A stretch of DNA of 64,000 bases. Origin: Cytobacillus oceanisediminis 2691. GTDB taxonomy: Bacteria > Bacillota > Bacilli > Bacillales > Cytobacillaceae. The stretch lies in NCBI RefSeq assembly GCF_007678455.1, contig NZ_VEEP01000002.1:343099-407098 (forward strand). Direction: 5' to 3'. The notes under the pieces are model-generated. The model did not search any database. It worked only from the letters and a program-made list of their open reading frames with translations, and was not told where the DNA came from. Shown here piece after piece: positions 17,250 to 26,392 of the stretch. Every line of letters begins with the position of its first letter. Position 1 is the first letter of the stretch. The position numbers and the translations under genes are program-made.

Positions 17250-19859
17250 TTACGGCTCTTGCCAGCCATCATGAAGGTTAAGGCTTAGAGAATCAACTTC
17301 ATTCCCATCAACATAGATTTTCCCTTCAAGTATCGTAAATGGTTGGTCAAAGTTAAACCAGCCAATTTGATGGTCGACTACCTGTGAAACTTTGTATTCG
17401 CCATCTGGAAGTCGTCCATTAAAGGATCCGTCATAGACATAGCTATCTGTTACCCAATCTCCATCCAATGTAGTAATTGATACAAGACCCTCGGTTACCG
17501 GATCCTGGCCATTGTACAATGTGCCCTTCAGACTGACTGCAGGTACAGTAATATCCAGGCTTTGGGCCGGTTCTCCCTTGATAGATAGCTTCCCAGAAAC
17601 CACGCTAAATTCCAGACCGGCATTAAAAGAGGTTCCATCTTCAACGCCGATATCTAATACTCTGTATTCGCCATCCGGCATGCGCAGCTGGAACTTTCCA
17701 CTGTCAATCCAGATCCAAGTATAGAATGGATTTTCCTCATTGTTAATTTCTATAACGGTCATGCTTCCAGATACAGGTGTCCCTTGATCAGTGAGTGTAC
17801 CTGATACGGAAATCGGAGGAACTTGAATATCCAGTTGATCCCTCTTTTCTCCATTTATATATAGTTCTCCGGATTCTACGGTAAAAACGGCACCTGAATT
17901 AAACGTTGTGCCATCAAATAAATAGACACTGCCGACGGAATACTCTCCGTCAGGGAGACGGAATTTGAAAACTCCTTCTTCATTTGTCATGCTCCAGGCT
18001 TCTACAGGCATATCTGCTTCATTCATTTGCGTGACATATATTTCGCCCATCAGCGGAGTTCCTGATTCGGAAAGGGTTCCTGTCACAGTGACGGATGGAA
18101 GATTGACCTCCAGTACCTCCTGCAGTTCTCCGCCGACATAAAGTTTTCCGTCCTGAATTGAAAATGCAAGATTCATAGGGACGCTTGTACCTTCCAGATA
18201 AACTTCTCTAATATGATAACTTCCATCAGGCAAGCGCATCGTGAATGTTCCATCAGAATTGATATTTTTCCAAACATAGACACTGTAATCCTCAGAAGCT
18301 ACAACTATACCACCATCGACAACCGGATTCTCTCCGTCTTTCACTAATCCATGGAGACTGACAGGAGGAATTTCCAGCTCAAGAAGAGATTGTTCCTGGC
18401 CATCGATGTATAATTTGCCGTTTCTGATTTCAAATTCTGCAGCAAATGGAACTCCTTCTCCTTCCTCGAATAAGTAACCATATGTTACCCGGTAGCTGCC
18501 ATCCTTCAAGCGCATGGAATAAATTCCATTCTCGTTTGTCGTAGCATAATAGGATTCGTAATTGCCGTCCTGAGAAAGAGTTTCTACCGCAACCTCACCC
18601 TGCAGAGAAACACCATCCTCGACTAACTTTCCGGAAAAAGTGACCGGCGGCAATTCGATGTTCAACGAAGGTACAACTTGTCCATTCTGAACCATTTTCC
18701 CGCCCTTTATTTCAAAAGCAACGTTTACCATGGTGGTTCGGTATGGTTCATCGACCGTATAAATAGTGTATTGCCCATCAGCCAGGCGATATTGGAAATT
18801 TCCTTTTGAGTCTACAGGAGGTCCAAATCCGTATTCATTTCCTTCAATAATTAGATAGGCATTGGTTATCGGCTTCTTTCCACCAGTCACTGTCCCTTTA
18901 ACATTCAGGTCAGGTACTGTGATTTGGAGAGAAGAAACTTCTTCTCCTTCAATGTAAATAACTCCATCCATTACTTCAAAAGTTAACTGGTTCCAGGCAG
19001 AATAGGTTGCATGATCAACACTTACCGAATAGATTCCATCTTCCAGTTTTCTTAGAGAGAATTCTCCCTTTTTATTTGCAGCAACATATTCGATGAATTC
19101 ACTTTCGTAGTCTTCACCCAAAACCTTTTTTTCCAGAGTAATAGATGCTTCAGCTAAAGGCTTCGCTGAATCACTGACTTTACCATTATACGCCTTAACT
19201 GGAAGGGTGATTTCAAGGTTCGATTGTGGTTCCCCATCGAGTTGGACCGCTCCATTAACAATGGTAAATTGCTTTGAATAGCGATAGAATCCGCCGGCTT
19301 CTTCCACACCATATAAATAGTACATGCCATCAGGCAGGTATGCTGAGAAGCTACCGTTGTTTTTCGAAGAAACCACATATATTTCTTCATCATATTCACC
19401 GTATCTGGCCAGGATCAAATCAGCCTTCAATCCTTTGTCGCCTTCTTTAAGTACGCCGCTAAAATTGCTGGCTTCAGATGATGTTTTTTTCTTTTTCTGT
19501 TTATCTGAAAGATGAATTTCACCATCTTTATTACCTCTAATTTTCCCTTCTTTTACCGCAAAACTTTCATTTGTACTAAACCACTCGTTCTTGCTCTTGA
19601 TCGCTTTAACTGCGTATGTTCCATCAGCTAATTTTGCCTTGAATGCACCGGACGCATCAGTCGCTGTGAACATGCGGTCCGATTTCCCCTTTTCCTGCAG
19701 GATGACCAGACTGTTTTTCAAAGATTTCCCGTTCTCCTTAACCGAACCCTTGACTGTTGTCTTCATCTCCTCTTTCTTTGGCGCAGCACTGACATTCCCA
19801 AGAGCTGCTGACATGACAAAAACCAGCGATAACAGCAAAAACAATACCTTTTTGGCCAT
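17250..19859 (-). CDS. Secreted protein of nine ~93-residue beta repeats
   Basis: This 869-residue protein has a clear signal peptide (MAKKVLFLLLSLVFVMSAAL..., cleavage near VSA-AP). It is then built almost entirely of nine tandem repeats. Each has a G-x-(V/L) strand pair and a hallmark F-x-x-R-L-P-D-G-x-Y motif (FKAKLADGTY, FSAYLPDGMY, FSLRKLEDGIY, FQYRLADGQY, YSMRLKDGSY, FTMRLPDGSY, FKFRLPDGEY, FQLRMPDGEY, FNGRLPDGEY). The motif is followed by an F-x-(I/V)-x-x-G-(K/E)-(I/L)-Y-(I/V)-x-G strand. The pattern resembles carboxypeptidase-regulatory/SpaA-like beta sandwiches (inference). A lysine-rich linker follows repeat 1. There is no LPXTG, SLH or other cell-wall anchor, so it is probably released. 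The start is an ATG after GGGGGAAGATGA. The function is unknown. Confidence 0.85.
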   Translation of the reverse strand: MAKKVLFLLLSLVFVMSAALGNVSAAPKKEEMKTTVKGSVKENGKSLKNSLVILQEKGKSDRMFTATDASGAFKAKLADGTYAVKAIKSKNEWFSTNESFAVKEGKIRGNKDGEIHLSDKQKKKKTSSEASNFSGVLKEGDKGLKADLILARYGEYDEEIYVVSSKNNGSFSAYLPDGMYYLYGVEEAGGFYRYSKQFTIVNGAVQLDGEPQSNLEITLPVKAYNGKVSDSAKPLAEASITLEKKVLGEDYESEFIEYVAANKKGEFSLRKLEDGIYSVSVDHATYSAWNQLTFEVMDGVIYIEGEEVSSLQITVPDLNVKGTVTGGKKPITNAYLIIEGNEYGFGPPVDSKGNFQYRLADGQYTIYTVDEPYRTTMVNVAFEIKGGKMVQNGQVVPSLNIELPPVTFSGKLVEDGVSLQGEVAVETLSQDGNYESYYATTNENGIYSMRLKDGSYRVTYGYLFEEGEGVPFAAEFEIRNGKLYIDGQEQSLLELEIPPVSLHGLVKDGENPVVDGGIVVASEDYSVYVWKNINSDGTFTMRLPDGSYHIREVYLEGTSVPMNLAFSIQDGKLYVGGELQEVLEVNLPSVTVTGTLSESGTPLMGEIYVTQMNEADMPVEAWSMTNEEGVFKFRLPDGEYSVGSVYLFDGTTFNSGAVFTVESGELYINGEKRDQLDIQVPPISVSGTLTDQGTPVSGSMTVIEINNEENPFYTWIWIDSGKFQLRMPDGEYRVLDIGVEDGTSFNAGLEFSVVSGKLSIKGEPAQSLDITVPAVSLKGTLYNGQDPVTEGLVSITTLDGDWVTDSYVYDGSFNGRLPDGEYKVSQVVDHQIGWFNFDQPFTILEGKIYVDGNEVDSLSLNLHDGWQEP

Positions 19860-20069
19860 TCATCTTCCCCCAATAATTTAATAGAAAAAAATAGAGCTCT
19901 CTACTTTTTCCAATTAATTGTATTCGATGTAAAACCTCCTTCACCTCGTCCTTTTTACCCAGGAAAAATAATTTTATTTCGACAAGATTCCCCTTGATTT
20001 TGCCTCTGCTTTCTCATCGAAGGAGTTCATAGAAATCAAACAGATTCCCCTCCATTTTTCGTCCTGCCC

Positions 20070-20100
20070 AAAAAAGCCTGATCCACAATCAAATCAGGCT
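20070..20100 (-). terminator. Terminator of P-loop kinase gene
   Basis: Reverse strand: AGCCTGAT, 10-nt loop, ATCAGGCT, then TTTTTGG. Confidence 0.88.
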
Positions 20101-20117
20101 CCTGCTTATAATCTTGT

Positions 20118-20954
20118 TTATTCTTCCAGTATTTCTTTCAAGTTAACCCGATGCTTCTCAAAGTCAAATTGGGTATTATTCAGGATATAAGTCGTCAGCT
20201 GCAAGTTTTTAAGAATACTGTACTCGAGTTCCTGTCTTGCTTTAAGGACATCAATGGTGCCTTCTAGTCCACTTAATCCGTTAACCAGCCCGTATCCCTG
20301 GGACGTATAATAATGGACAAAGCCATTAAACCAGTCATCAGGTCGTTCGGTTACTGCCTTGCGGAAGGATCTCTCTATGTCTTCCTGCTTCACGTAGACA
20401 AGCAATGGATTCAGAGATTCAACTGCCTCGGCAAGTTTTTTTACATACTGAATGGTTGCTTCGTCGGAAGCTCCATACTTGACCAGGCCCACAGTCACAG
20501 GGTTTTGAATAAAACAGCATTCAAAAACATAGACTTTTTCTTCTGCAGCTGCTTGTTTTGCAAACTCTTCCCAGCTTTCCGAAATGACTGCGATATTTTC
20601 TTCCATTGGAAGTTCATATACATCTTTTTTAGAAATAGCGGCTAACAATTCGTCTGGAAAACCACTGCCTAATTCATTTTTGATTTTCATATATGGCAGC
20701 AGATGGCGCCCCCTCTTTACGGTTACCCGATCCTGAAAAACCTTGCTGAGACTGCCGCTCTTTTTAAGAAGTTCTTCAAATTCTTCTTCTGTAAAATAAG
20801 CAACCCCTTCATAATCTGCCGGATGATCGAGATTCCCTTCCATATAAAGCTCAGCCGGTACTTGATTCTCGGTGAGGAGTTCATGGATCAATTTCGCGGT
20901 TGTCGATTTTCCCGATCCTGGAAGCCCCTCTACTAAAATTAATTTAGTCTTCAT
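20118..20954 (-). CDS. P-loop nucleoside/uncharacterised kinase-like ATPase
   Basis: This 278-residue protein has an N-terminal Walker A motif, VEGLPGSGKSTTAKLI, and an AAA-like/nucleotide-kinase layout. VYVFECCFIQNPVT is the probable Walker-B-like strand, and the protein ends in a helical tail (NNTQFDFEKHRVNLKEILEE). It has no membrane segments. Similar proteins in Bacillus are annotated only as hypothetical. The substrate is unknown. I chose the ATG at 20954 because AGGAG lies 8 nt upstream; a GTG three codons earlier would be too close to it. It is a monocistronic unit. Confidence 0.75.
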   Translation of the reverse strand: MKTKLILVEGLPGSGKSTTAKLIHELLTENQVPAELYMEGNLDHPADYEGVAYFTEEEFEELLKKSGSLSKVFQDRVTVKRGRHLLPYMKIKNELGSGFPDELLAAISKKDVYELPMEENIAVISESWEEFAKQAAAEEKVYVFECCFIQNPVTVGLVKYGASDEATIQYVKKLAEAVESLNPLLVYVKQEDIERSFRKAVTERPDDWFNGFVHYYTSQGYGLVNGLSGLEGTIDVLKARQELEYSILKNLQLTTYILNNTQFDFEKHRVNLKEILEE

Positions 20955-21025
20955 TTCATACACTCCTAAATATCAGTTCTCCCGATAATTCTCCATCTTT
21001 AGCAAGCTTTCCTTTCTAGGCATAA

Positions 21026-21064
21026 GAAAAAGAGACTAATCCGATTTGGACCAGCCTCTTTTAA
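21026..21064 (-). terminator. Terminator of the DUF305 gene
   Basis: Reverse strand: AAAAGAGGCTGGTCC, AAATC loop, GGATTAGTCTCTTTTTC. The stem has G-T pairs and a mismatch. Confidence 0.75.
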
Positions 21065-21072
21065 AATACCTA

Positions 21073-21531
21073 TTAGTCTTCCTTCTCTTCAAGATCCTTA
21101 ATCAGTGCCTTCATTTCACCGATTTCTTTGCGCTGAGCTTTGATGATGTCATCTGCTAGTTTTCGTACTCGCGGATCTTCGATATTGGCACGTTCACTTG
21201 TCAGAATCGCGATGGAATGGTGCGGAATCATAGCTTTCATCCATGATACATCATCGACGGTGGACTGGCTGCGCACGAGGAACAGCGAAACTGTAATCAC
21301 CAGCGCGCTGCCTGCGTATATTCCAAGGTTCATTTTCTTATTGGTATACATTTTGCTCATGAATGCGAGCATGACAATGGCCATGACCCCGCCCATGATC
21401 AAGGCCATATATAATCTTGTTTCGCTAAAGAATACATGATCAATACTGTATGCATTTAAGTACATCAGAATCAGCATGATGATCGTCGATGTCAGGACCA
21501 TCAGGCCAAATCTGCCGTAATGATTTTTCAT
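21073..21531 (-). CDS. DUF305 domain membrane protein
   Basis: This 152-residue protein has three hydrophobic segments (about residues 8-25, 40-58 and 70-87) followed by a DUF305 (ferritin-like helical) domain carrying MKAMIPHHSIAILTS at about 98-112 and a C-terminal acidic helix. DUF305 proteins bind metals, especially copper, through the His/Met-rich helix (family knowledge). Only part of the usual domain is present, so this is a short version. The ATG follows AAGGAGGAGAAAA. It is divergent from dtpT. Confidence 0.82.
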   Translation of the reverse strand: MKNHYGRFGLMVLTSTIIMLILMYLNAYSIDHVFFSETRLYMALIMGGVMAIVMLAFMSKMYTNKKMNLGIYAGSALVITVSLFLVRSQSTVDDVSWMKAMIPHHSIAILTSERANIEDPRVRKLADDIIKAQRKEIGEMKALIKDLEEKED

Positions 21532-21788
21532 TTTTCTCCTCCTTATTAAATGTGGTTATTGTTTGAATACCCTGATACCTAATAGATATTCATTAAATAT
21601 TTTGTTTGGAAAGTCTCACAAGAGGGTATATACTTTTTGGCCATGCATGGTATTTTTTTACTAAATTACCTGATTATTGTTGTTTTTCTAACTTATTAGA
21701 TAATTTCTAATAAACTTTCTTTTAAGAGGAAAAGGAGGATAAATCCTTTTAAATCAACATTTTAAAGGATCACTTCCTAATATTGTTT

Positions 21789-21817
21789 TTGACAATTCAC
21801 ACATCGAAAAGTATTCT
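21789..21817 (+). promoter_or_regulatory. Sigma-A promoter of dtpT
   Basis: TTGACA (21789-21794), 17-bp spacer, TATTCT (21812-21817), 29 bp before the dtpT start. The rest of the 314-bp divergent gap (21532-21788) is AT-rich; I see no further element there. Confidence 0.65.
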
Positions 21818-21845
21818 AAAATAGAAAAAACAGGGAGGGGTAATT

Positions 21846-23339
21846 ATGTCAAACCTTAATAGGCAGAAAATTGTGGATAGTGTGCCTCAAACAGGATTCT
21901 TCGGACATCCTAAAGGTCTCTTCACACTTTTCTTCACAGAGTTCTGGGAACGTTTCTCTTACTACGGAATGAGAGCGATCCTTGTATTCTACATGTATTA
22001 CGAAGTATCAAAAGGCGGCTTGGGCCTGGATGAAACATTAGCACTTTCCATCATGTCCATTTACGGCTCACTCGTATATATGTCAGGAATCATCGGCGGA
22101 TGGCTTGCTGACCGTATGTTCGGTACATCTAAAGCTGTATTCTACGGCGGAATATTGATTATGCTGGGTCACATCGCCCTTGCGATTCCTGGAAACGTAA
22201 CAATGTTCTTCTTATCAATGGTCCTGATCGTAATCGGTACAGGTTTATTGAAGCCAAACGTTTCAACTGTCGTTGGTGAAATGTACAGTGAAAGTGACGC
22301 TCGCCGTGACGCTGGTTTCACAATCTTCTACATGGGGATCAATGCAGGTGCATTCCTTTCTCCACTTATTGTCGGCGCAGTATCTGACGCATACAACTTC
22401 CATTATGGCTTTGCCATTGCTGCAATCGGTATGTTCGTTGGACTAGTTGTATTCCTTTTAACAAAGAAAAAGAATTTGGGTCTTGCTGGTACAGCAGTGC
22501 CAAATCCCCTTTCTCCATCTGAAAAGAAAAAAACATTTACAATTTTTGCTATCGCAATCGTTGCAATCGGTATTTTAAGTGCTATTTTAATTCCTGCTGG
22601 CCTTTTAACATTCGAAAGCTTTATTAACCTTGTAACGATTCTTGGTATCTTAATTCCGACTGCTTACTTCATTGTTATGTACCGCAGCCCTAAAACAACA
22701 GAAGTTGAACGTTCACGTGTTCTTGCTTACATTCCGTTATTCTTGGCTGCTGTTATGTTCTGGGCAATCCAGGAGCAGGGTTCAACCATCCTTGCGAACT
22801 ATGCGGACAAGCGTACACAATTAGAATTCGCTGGAATGACGATTTCTCCAGCATGGTTCCAGTCATTGAACCCATTATTCATCATCATCTTCGCACCGAT
22901 TTTTGCTGGATTCTGGGTGAAGCTTGGTGATCGCCAGCCATCAATTCCAAAGAAATTCTCTTTCTCATTGATTTTTGCTGGTCTTTCATTCCTTGTCATC
23001 CTGATTCCTGGATATTTCACAGGTTCAGATGCACTTGTTAGCCCATTATGGCTTGTGCTAAGTTACCTGATCGTTGTATTCGGTGAATTGTTGATTTCCC
23101 CAGTTGGTCTGTCAGCAACAACTAAACTGGCTCCGGCTGCTTTCTCTGCACAAACAATGAGCCTCTGGTTCCTTGCAAGTGCTGCAGCGCAGGCGATCAA
23201 CGCACAAATTGTTAAATTCTACTCTGCAGATACAGAAATGACTTACTTCGGTACAATCGGTGGAGCATCCATCGTTCTTGGTATCATCCTGTTCATCATG
23301 TCACCTAAGATTCAGGCATACATGAAGGGAATTAAGTAA
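21846..23339 (+). CDS. dtpT: Proton-coupled di/tripeptide symporter, POT family
   Basis: This 497-residue integral membrane protein has about 14 helices. The POT signatures are intact: the E-x-x-E-R-F-x-Y-Y motif in helix 1 (FTEFWERFSYYGMRAILVFYM), the GTGLLKPNVSTVVGEMY segment and FTIFYMGINAGAFLSPLI. It takes up small peptides with protons. The length and start (GGGAGGGG then ATG) are normal. It is preceded by a good sigma-A promoter. A dispersed repeat element and a bidirectional terminator follow. Confidence 0.94.
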   Translation: MSNLNRQKIVDSVPQTGFFGHPKGLFTLFFTEFWERFSYYGMRAILVFYMYYEVSKGGLGLDETLALSIMSIYGSLVYMSGIIGGWLADRMFGTSKAVFYGGILIMLGHIALAIPGNVTMFFLSMVLIVIGTGLLKPNVSTVVGEMYSESDARRDAGFTIFYMGINAGAFLSPLIVGAVSDAYNFHYGFAIAAIGMFVGLVVFLLTKKKNLGLAGTAVPNPLSPSEKKKTFTIFAIAIVAIGILSAILIPAGLLTFESFINLVTILGILIPTAYFIVMYRSPKTTEVERSRVLAYIPLFLAAVMFWAIQEQGSTILANYADKRTQLEFAGMTISPAWFQSLNPLFIIIFAPIFAGFWVKLGDRQPSIPKKFSFSLIFAGLSFLVILIPGYFTGSDALVSPLWLVLSYLIVVFGELLISPVGLSATTKLAPAAFSAQTMSLWFLASAAAQAINAQIVKFYSADTEMTYFGTIGGASIVLGIILFIMSPKIQAYMKGIK

Positions 23340-23343
23340 TAAG

Positions 23344-23460
23344 GAAAGCGTAAGTGCCTTGGTCAGCCCCGACAAGCGCTGGAGGGCTGACCGGTGAAGT
23401 CGTTCTTTGACTTCATTGGGCAGACCGAAGCGACTCGAGGGGCTAGGCGCTGAAGCTGGA
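23344..23460. repeat. Dispersed intergenic repeat, copy 2 (short form)
   Basis: This is about 117 bp matching the ends of 3021-3255 without the insertion: GGTCAGCCCCGACAAGCGCT, the GTGAAGTCGTTCTTTGACTT segment, ACCGAAGCGACTCGAGGGGC and a final GGCGCTGAAGCTGGA. Inverted segments (GTCAGCC near the start against GGCTGAC, and an AAGTC/GACTT hairpin) suggest a folded RNA or DNA structure. It sits between the dtpT stop and its terminator, so it would be in the dtpT 3' untranslated region. Confidence 0.75.
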
Positions 23461-23494
23461 CATTTCTCGAAGTGAAAATTAACTTTCTTATCTC

Positions 23495-23537
23495 AAAAAA
23501 GACGGCTTACTCCAATCCATGGAGAGCCGTCTTTTTT
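23495..23537. terminator. Bidirectional terminator, dtpT / Nudix-GNAT gene
   Basis: AAAAAAGACGGCT ... AGCCGTCTTTTTT with an inner CTCC/GGAG stem. It has T-runs in both directions, and the end overlaps the stop codon of the reverse gene. Confidence 0.92.
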
Positions 23538-24513
23538 ATAAACTTTTTATTTTATTCAGGTTTGATTCTTTCCGGTACCGGATAATCGTCATATCATTAT
23601 TGATTTCTTTGTTTTCACCGGTCCTCATGTACCCCATTTTTTCATATAAATAGCAATTCCGCTGTTCAGTAAGGATGGTGTCCAGCTCCCATGCATCTGC
23701 CTCGGGGTGCATCAGCTCGAGACGTTTCATGACCTGCTGGGCAATGCCCCTGTTATGGAACCTTTCTAAAATGTTAATGATTCGAAGCCTCATTAACCCC
23801 GGGGATTTTTCATGGACATTGACGCTTCCGGCTAGAGTGCCTTCAAAGAATATTTTGTAGTAATCCCCTTGTTCGAATCTTTCTCTGAATCTCTCCATCG
23901 TTTGCGTGACAGGACTTGTCTCATGGTCCTGGTATTTTTTATAGAGAGGCATGAAGACTTCCTTCTGCAGGGCTAAAAGCTCCTCAGCATCCTCAAGGGC
24001 AGCTTTTTTCAGGGAGATGTTTGAATTGACCATTTCAAATAACAGGTCGAAATAGTTAAAAGGGATAAACTCACCGTTTTTAACCATTTCCTTTATCTCT
24101 TCTTCACTTGCCCATCTTGCATCCGCCACTTCCTCTTCCTGAAGTTGCAGCTCCTCAATGGCGATATTTTGCCGGACCAGCCAGATATCATCAAAACCAG
24201 CAGGAAATTTCACGGTGAATAAGCGTTCATCCCTTTCCATGTCCAAGTCGATTCCGATTTCTTCCTTTGCCTCGCGAATGGCAGCCTGCTCGCTATCATC
24301 ACCCATGATGGCAGAACCAGCAGCCGAACAGTCCCACATATTCGGAAAGCCCATTTTCCATGGCTGCCTCCTTTGAATCAAATACTGGCCATCATCATTC
24401 ACGATCCAGACATGGACAACCAGATGATGATCCCCCGGCTTCATCTCCTTCCCCCGTTCGTGAATCCTGTCAGTCATATGCCTGTATTTGTCGTATATAT
24501 TCCATAGTTCCAT
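23536..24513 (-). CDS. Nudix hydrolase fused to GNAT acetyltransferase
   Basis: This is a 325-residue two-domain protein. Residues ~1-165 are a Nudix domain of the YfcD/IPP-isomerase-like type (HHLVVHVWIVNDDGQYLIQRR, then the box G-SAIMG-D-DSEQAAI-REAKEEIGI). The first Glu of the classical box is Asp here, while REAKEEIG is intact. Residues ~170-310 are a GNAT acetyltransferase (ISLKKAALEDAEELLALQ ... ERFHNRGIAQQVMKRLE, the acetyl-CoA loop in a degenerate R-x-x-G-I-A form, and CYLYEKMGYMRTGENKEI). The substrates of both halves are unknown; the fusion suggests detoxification or repair of one metabolite (inference). The ATG follows GGGGAG. Confidence 0.85.
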   Translation of the reverse strand: MELWNIYDKYRHMTDRIHERGKEMKPGDHHLVVHVWIVNDDGQYLIQRRQPWKMGFPNMWDCSAAGSAIMGDDSEQAAIREAKEEIGIDLDMERDERLFTVKFPAGFDDIWLVRQNIAIEELQLQEEEVADARWASEEEIKEMVKNGEFIPFNYFDLLFEMVNSNISLKKAALEDAEELLALQKEVFMPLYKKYQDHETSPVTQTMERFRERFEQGDYYKIFFEGTLAGSVNVHEKSPGLMRLRIINILERFHNRGIAQQVMKRLELMHPEADAWELDTILTEQRNCYLYEKMGYMRTGENKEINNDMTIIRYRKESNLNKIKSL

Positions 24514-24587
24514 ATATTAATGCTCCCCTGTCCTATCTGTTGTTCTTAAATTATACAGGTTTTTTCTGGAAAAAGAATTCCTTATAT

Positions 24588-24614
24588 AAAAAAGAAGCAT
24601 GTACTCACCATGCT
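24588..24614 (-). terminator. Terminator of prolyl hydroxylase gene
   Basis: Reverse strand: AGCATG, 7-nt loop, CATGCT, then TCTTTTTT. The stem is short. Confidence 0.7.
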
Positions 24615-24624
24615 CCTCCATTCT

Positions 24625-25272
24625 CTATTTCACGCTTTTCCTTCTCATCCACTGTGTAGCTGCCCATTTGTCGCCGATGACAACTGGGGCTCCGCCGTGA
24701 AGGGTCAAGTCGTTCAAGTCTTGATTGTCATAGAAATATTCAAAATACACGGCCATGCCTTTTTGCGGGGATACAGCGAAGTTGAGTTTAGGGAAGTAGG
24801 TTTCTCCTCCCTCTTCGACATCATTCAAATACATGACGAGTGTGCTGATCCTTGGGTTGCTTACATTTGACGCAAAAAAGTCAAAATGTGCTTTGTACTC
24901 CTGGCCGATTTTATAGTTCAGGATTTGCAGGCCTTCACCGTGTTCATTGGGAATGCCCATGATTTGCGATATTCTTTTTTCAACACGCGCCACCACGTCA
25001 TTTTCAGTTTCATCGATAAATGTGCTGCTGCTCGTCCTCAGCTCATCTACTTCACGGGTGTTGCCGACTTTTGAGCGCTTCAGCTTGTCCTTTGACAGCT
25101 TGATCAGCTCATCGCATTCTTCGTCACTTAGGACATTTCCCAAAATGACAATTAACGGCTCTTCCATCCTGGCAATAATGTTGATTTCACGATCGTCGGT
25201 TTTGATTTTGTTTCCGATGTGATTAAAAATCGTAGGTTCTTTAACAGTTACATCAACAGCATCCATTCTCAA
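24625..25272 (-). CDS. 2-oxoglutarate/Fe(II) prolyl 4-hydroxylase
   Basis: This 215-residue protein is the size of the Bacillus anthracis-type prolyl 4-hydroxylase. The facial triad is visible: H-x-D in YKAHFDFF, the distal His in LTLHGGAPV, and the 2-oxoglutarate-binding Lys in GDKWAATQWMR. It hydroxylates proline in peptides, including collagen-like sequences; the natural target is unknown. It has no signal peptide and is cytoplasmic. The start is uncertain: TTG at 25272 lies 10 nt after AAGAGG, and an ATG lies two codons later. Confidence 0.9.
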   Translation of the reverse strand: MRMDAVDVTVKEPTIFNHIGNKIKTDDREINIIARMEEPLIVILGNVLSDEECDELIKLSKDKLKRSKVGNTREVDELRTSSSTFIDETENDVVARVEKRISQIMGIPNEHGEGLQILNYKIGQEYKAHFDFFASNVSNPRISTLVMYLNDVEEGGETYFPKLNFAVSPQKGMAVYFEYFYDNQDLNDLTLHGGAPVVIGDKWAATQWMRRKSVK

Positions 25273-25479
25273 CTTTCATCAACCTCTTAATTATGAATTT
25301 TTCCAAAAATCAGATTGATCTATATACGAAAGTATCATTCATTCTTTAAGTTCCCTTGTTTCCTCCTGTAATTCAAAATGGATGACAAAACCGAATCTAT
25401 TACTCTATTCAATTTTTCAATTTATTTTACAACGCGGGAAGGTGATTTACTATCTTTTTTTGGAAATGAAGCCATGAAT

Positions 25480-25505
25480 AAAAAAAACGCCGCAAGTTTG
25501 CGGCG
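25480..25505 (-). terminator. Terminator of the tandem-GNAT gene
   Basis: Reverse strand: CGCCGCAA, AC, TTGCGGCG, then TTTTTTT. Confidence 0.92.
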
Positions 25506-25512
25506 GCGCATT

Positions 25513-26379
25513 TCACCCATAAGCCTGTGATGCGATTGTGTATAGTGTATCGTTTCTGTACGGCATTTCCTTCGTATGGATTGCCATTACTGGAGGGTTG
25601 CTGACTTTTACAAATCCGCTTTGTTCCAAAAAAGCCATCAGCTTTTCCTGGCCTGAAGGTACGTCTACCCTTAATTTCCCTTGATGTTTGGAAGCAAGGC
25701 GGTCGATGATTAATTCTGCAATTCTATGATCGGGCGCAACGACCGGGCCCAAAATCATATTAACAGAGCCCAGTACAGAAAGACCAAAACCAATGATTCT
25801 TGAATTCTCATCCTTCACGACGATACATTGATATGACTGTTGAAGCCTATTGCGAAGGAAGATACTTCTTTTCTCCCCGAAAGCTGCTCCATCCAGTTCA
25901 AGTATATCTTCCAGTTCCTCGTCCTTAAAAGCTTCTATTGAAATCCCGCTTATTTTTTTCAGATTGGTTGGATTATATTTGTCGCACAGGTATTTATGGA
26001 CAGAGTCAACCACTGTAAAACCCAATTTCTCGTATAATGGTTGGCCATCAGGAGTAGCAATTAACAGGATGGAGCGGTCACGCCCGCTTTCTATACATTT
26101 TTGCATAACTTCTTTTCCCAGACCGAGCCCTCGATAATCGCTATGAACAATCACCATACCAATTGAAGCGAGCCTACGGTCATAATGAATGATCGCCGCA
26201 CTGGAGACGACCTGGCCTTCGCTATTCTTGTGGCCATAGATTTTAAAGGATGAGGATAATAGTGTTGCAACTTCCGCCTCGTCATAATCCCAGCCGACAG
26301 ATGCTGACAGCTCAATCAAGCCTCTCGCATCCATCACGTCCAGTTCGAATAATTCAACTGATTTTTTTGATCGCTTCAT
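25513..26379 (-). CDS. GNAT acetyltransferase with C-terminal GNAT-like domain
   Basis: This 288-residue protein has an N-terminal GNAT domain with the acetyl-CoA loop in VIVHSDYRGLGLGKEVM and the C-terminal wedge ATPDGQPLYEKLGFTVVDSV. A second, degenerate GNAT-like half (about residues 150-288) has GFGLSVLGSVNMILGPVVAPD. This layout fits the GNAT proteins with an Acetyltransf_18-type second domain; substrate unknown. I chose the ATG at 26379 (8 nt after GAGGAG) over a TTG eight codons upstream that lies before that ribosome site. A decayed small ORF ends at 26393, just before it. Confidence 0.85.
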   Translation of the reverse strand: MKRSKKSVELFELDVMDARGLIELSASVGWDYDEAEVATLLSSSFKIYGHKNSEGQVVSSAAIIHYDRRLASIGMVIVHSDYRGLGLGKEVMQKCIESGRDRSILLIATPDGQPLYEKLGFTVVDSVHKYLCDKYNPTNLKKISGISIEAFKDEELEDILELDGAAFGEKRSIFLRNRLQQSYQCIVVKDENSRIIGFGLSVLGSVNMILGPVVAPDHRIAELIIDRLASKHQGKLRVDVPSGQEKLMAFLEQSGFVKVSNPPVMAIHTKEMPYRNDTLYTIASQAYG

Positions 26380-26392
26380 AAAGACTTCTCCT

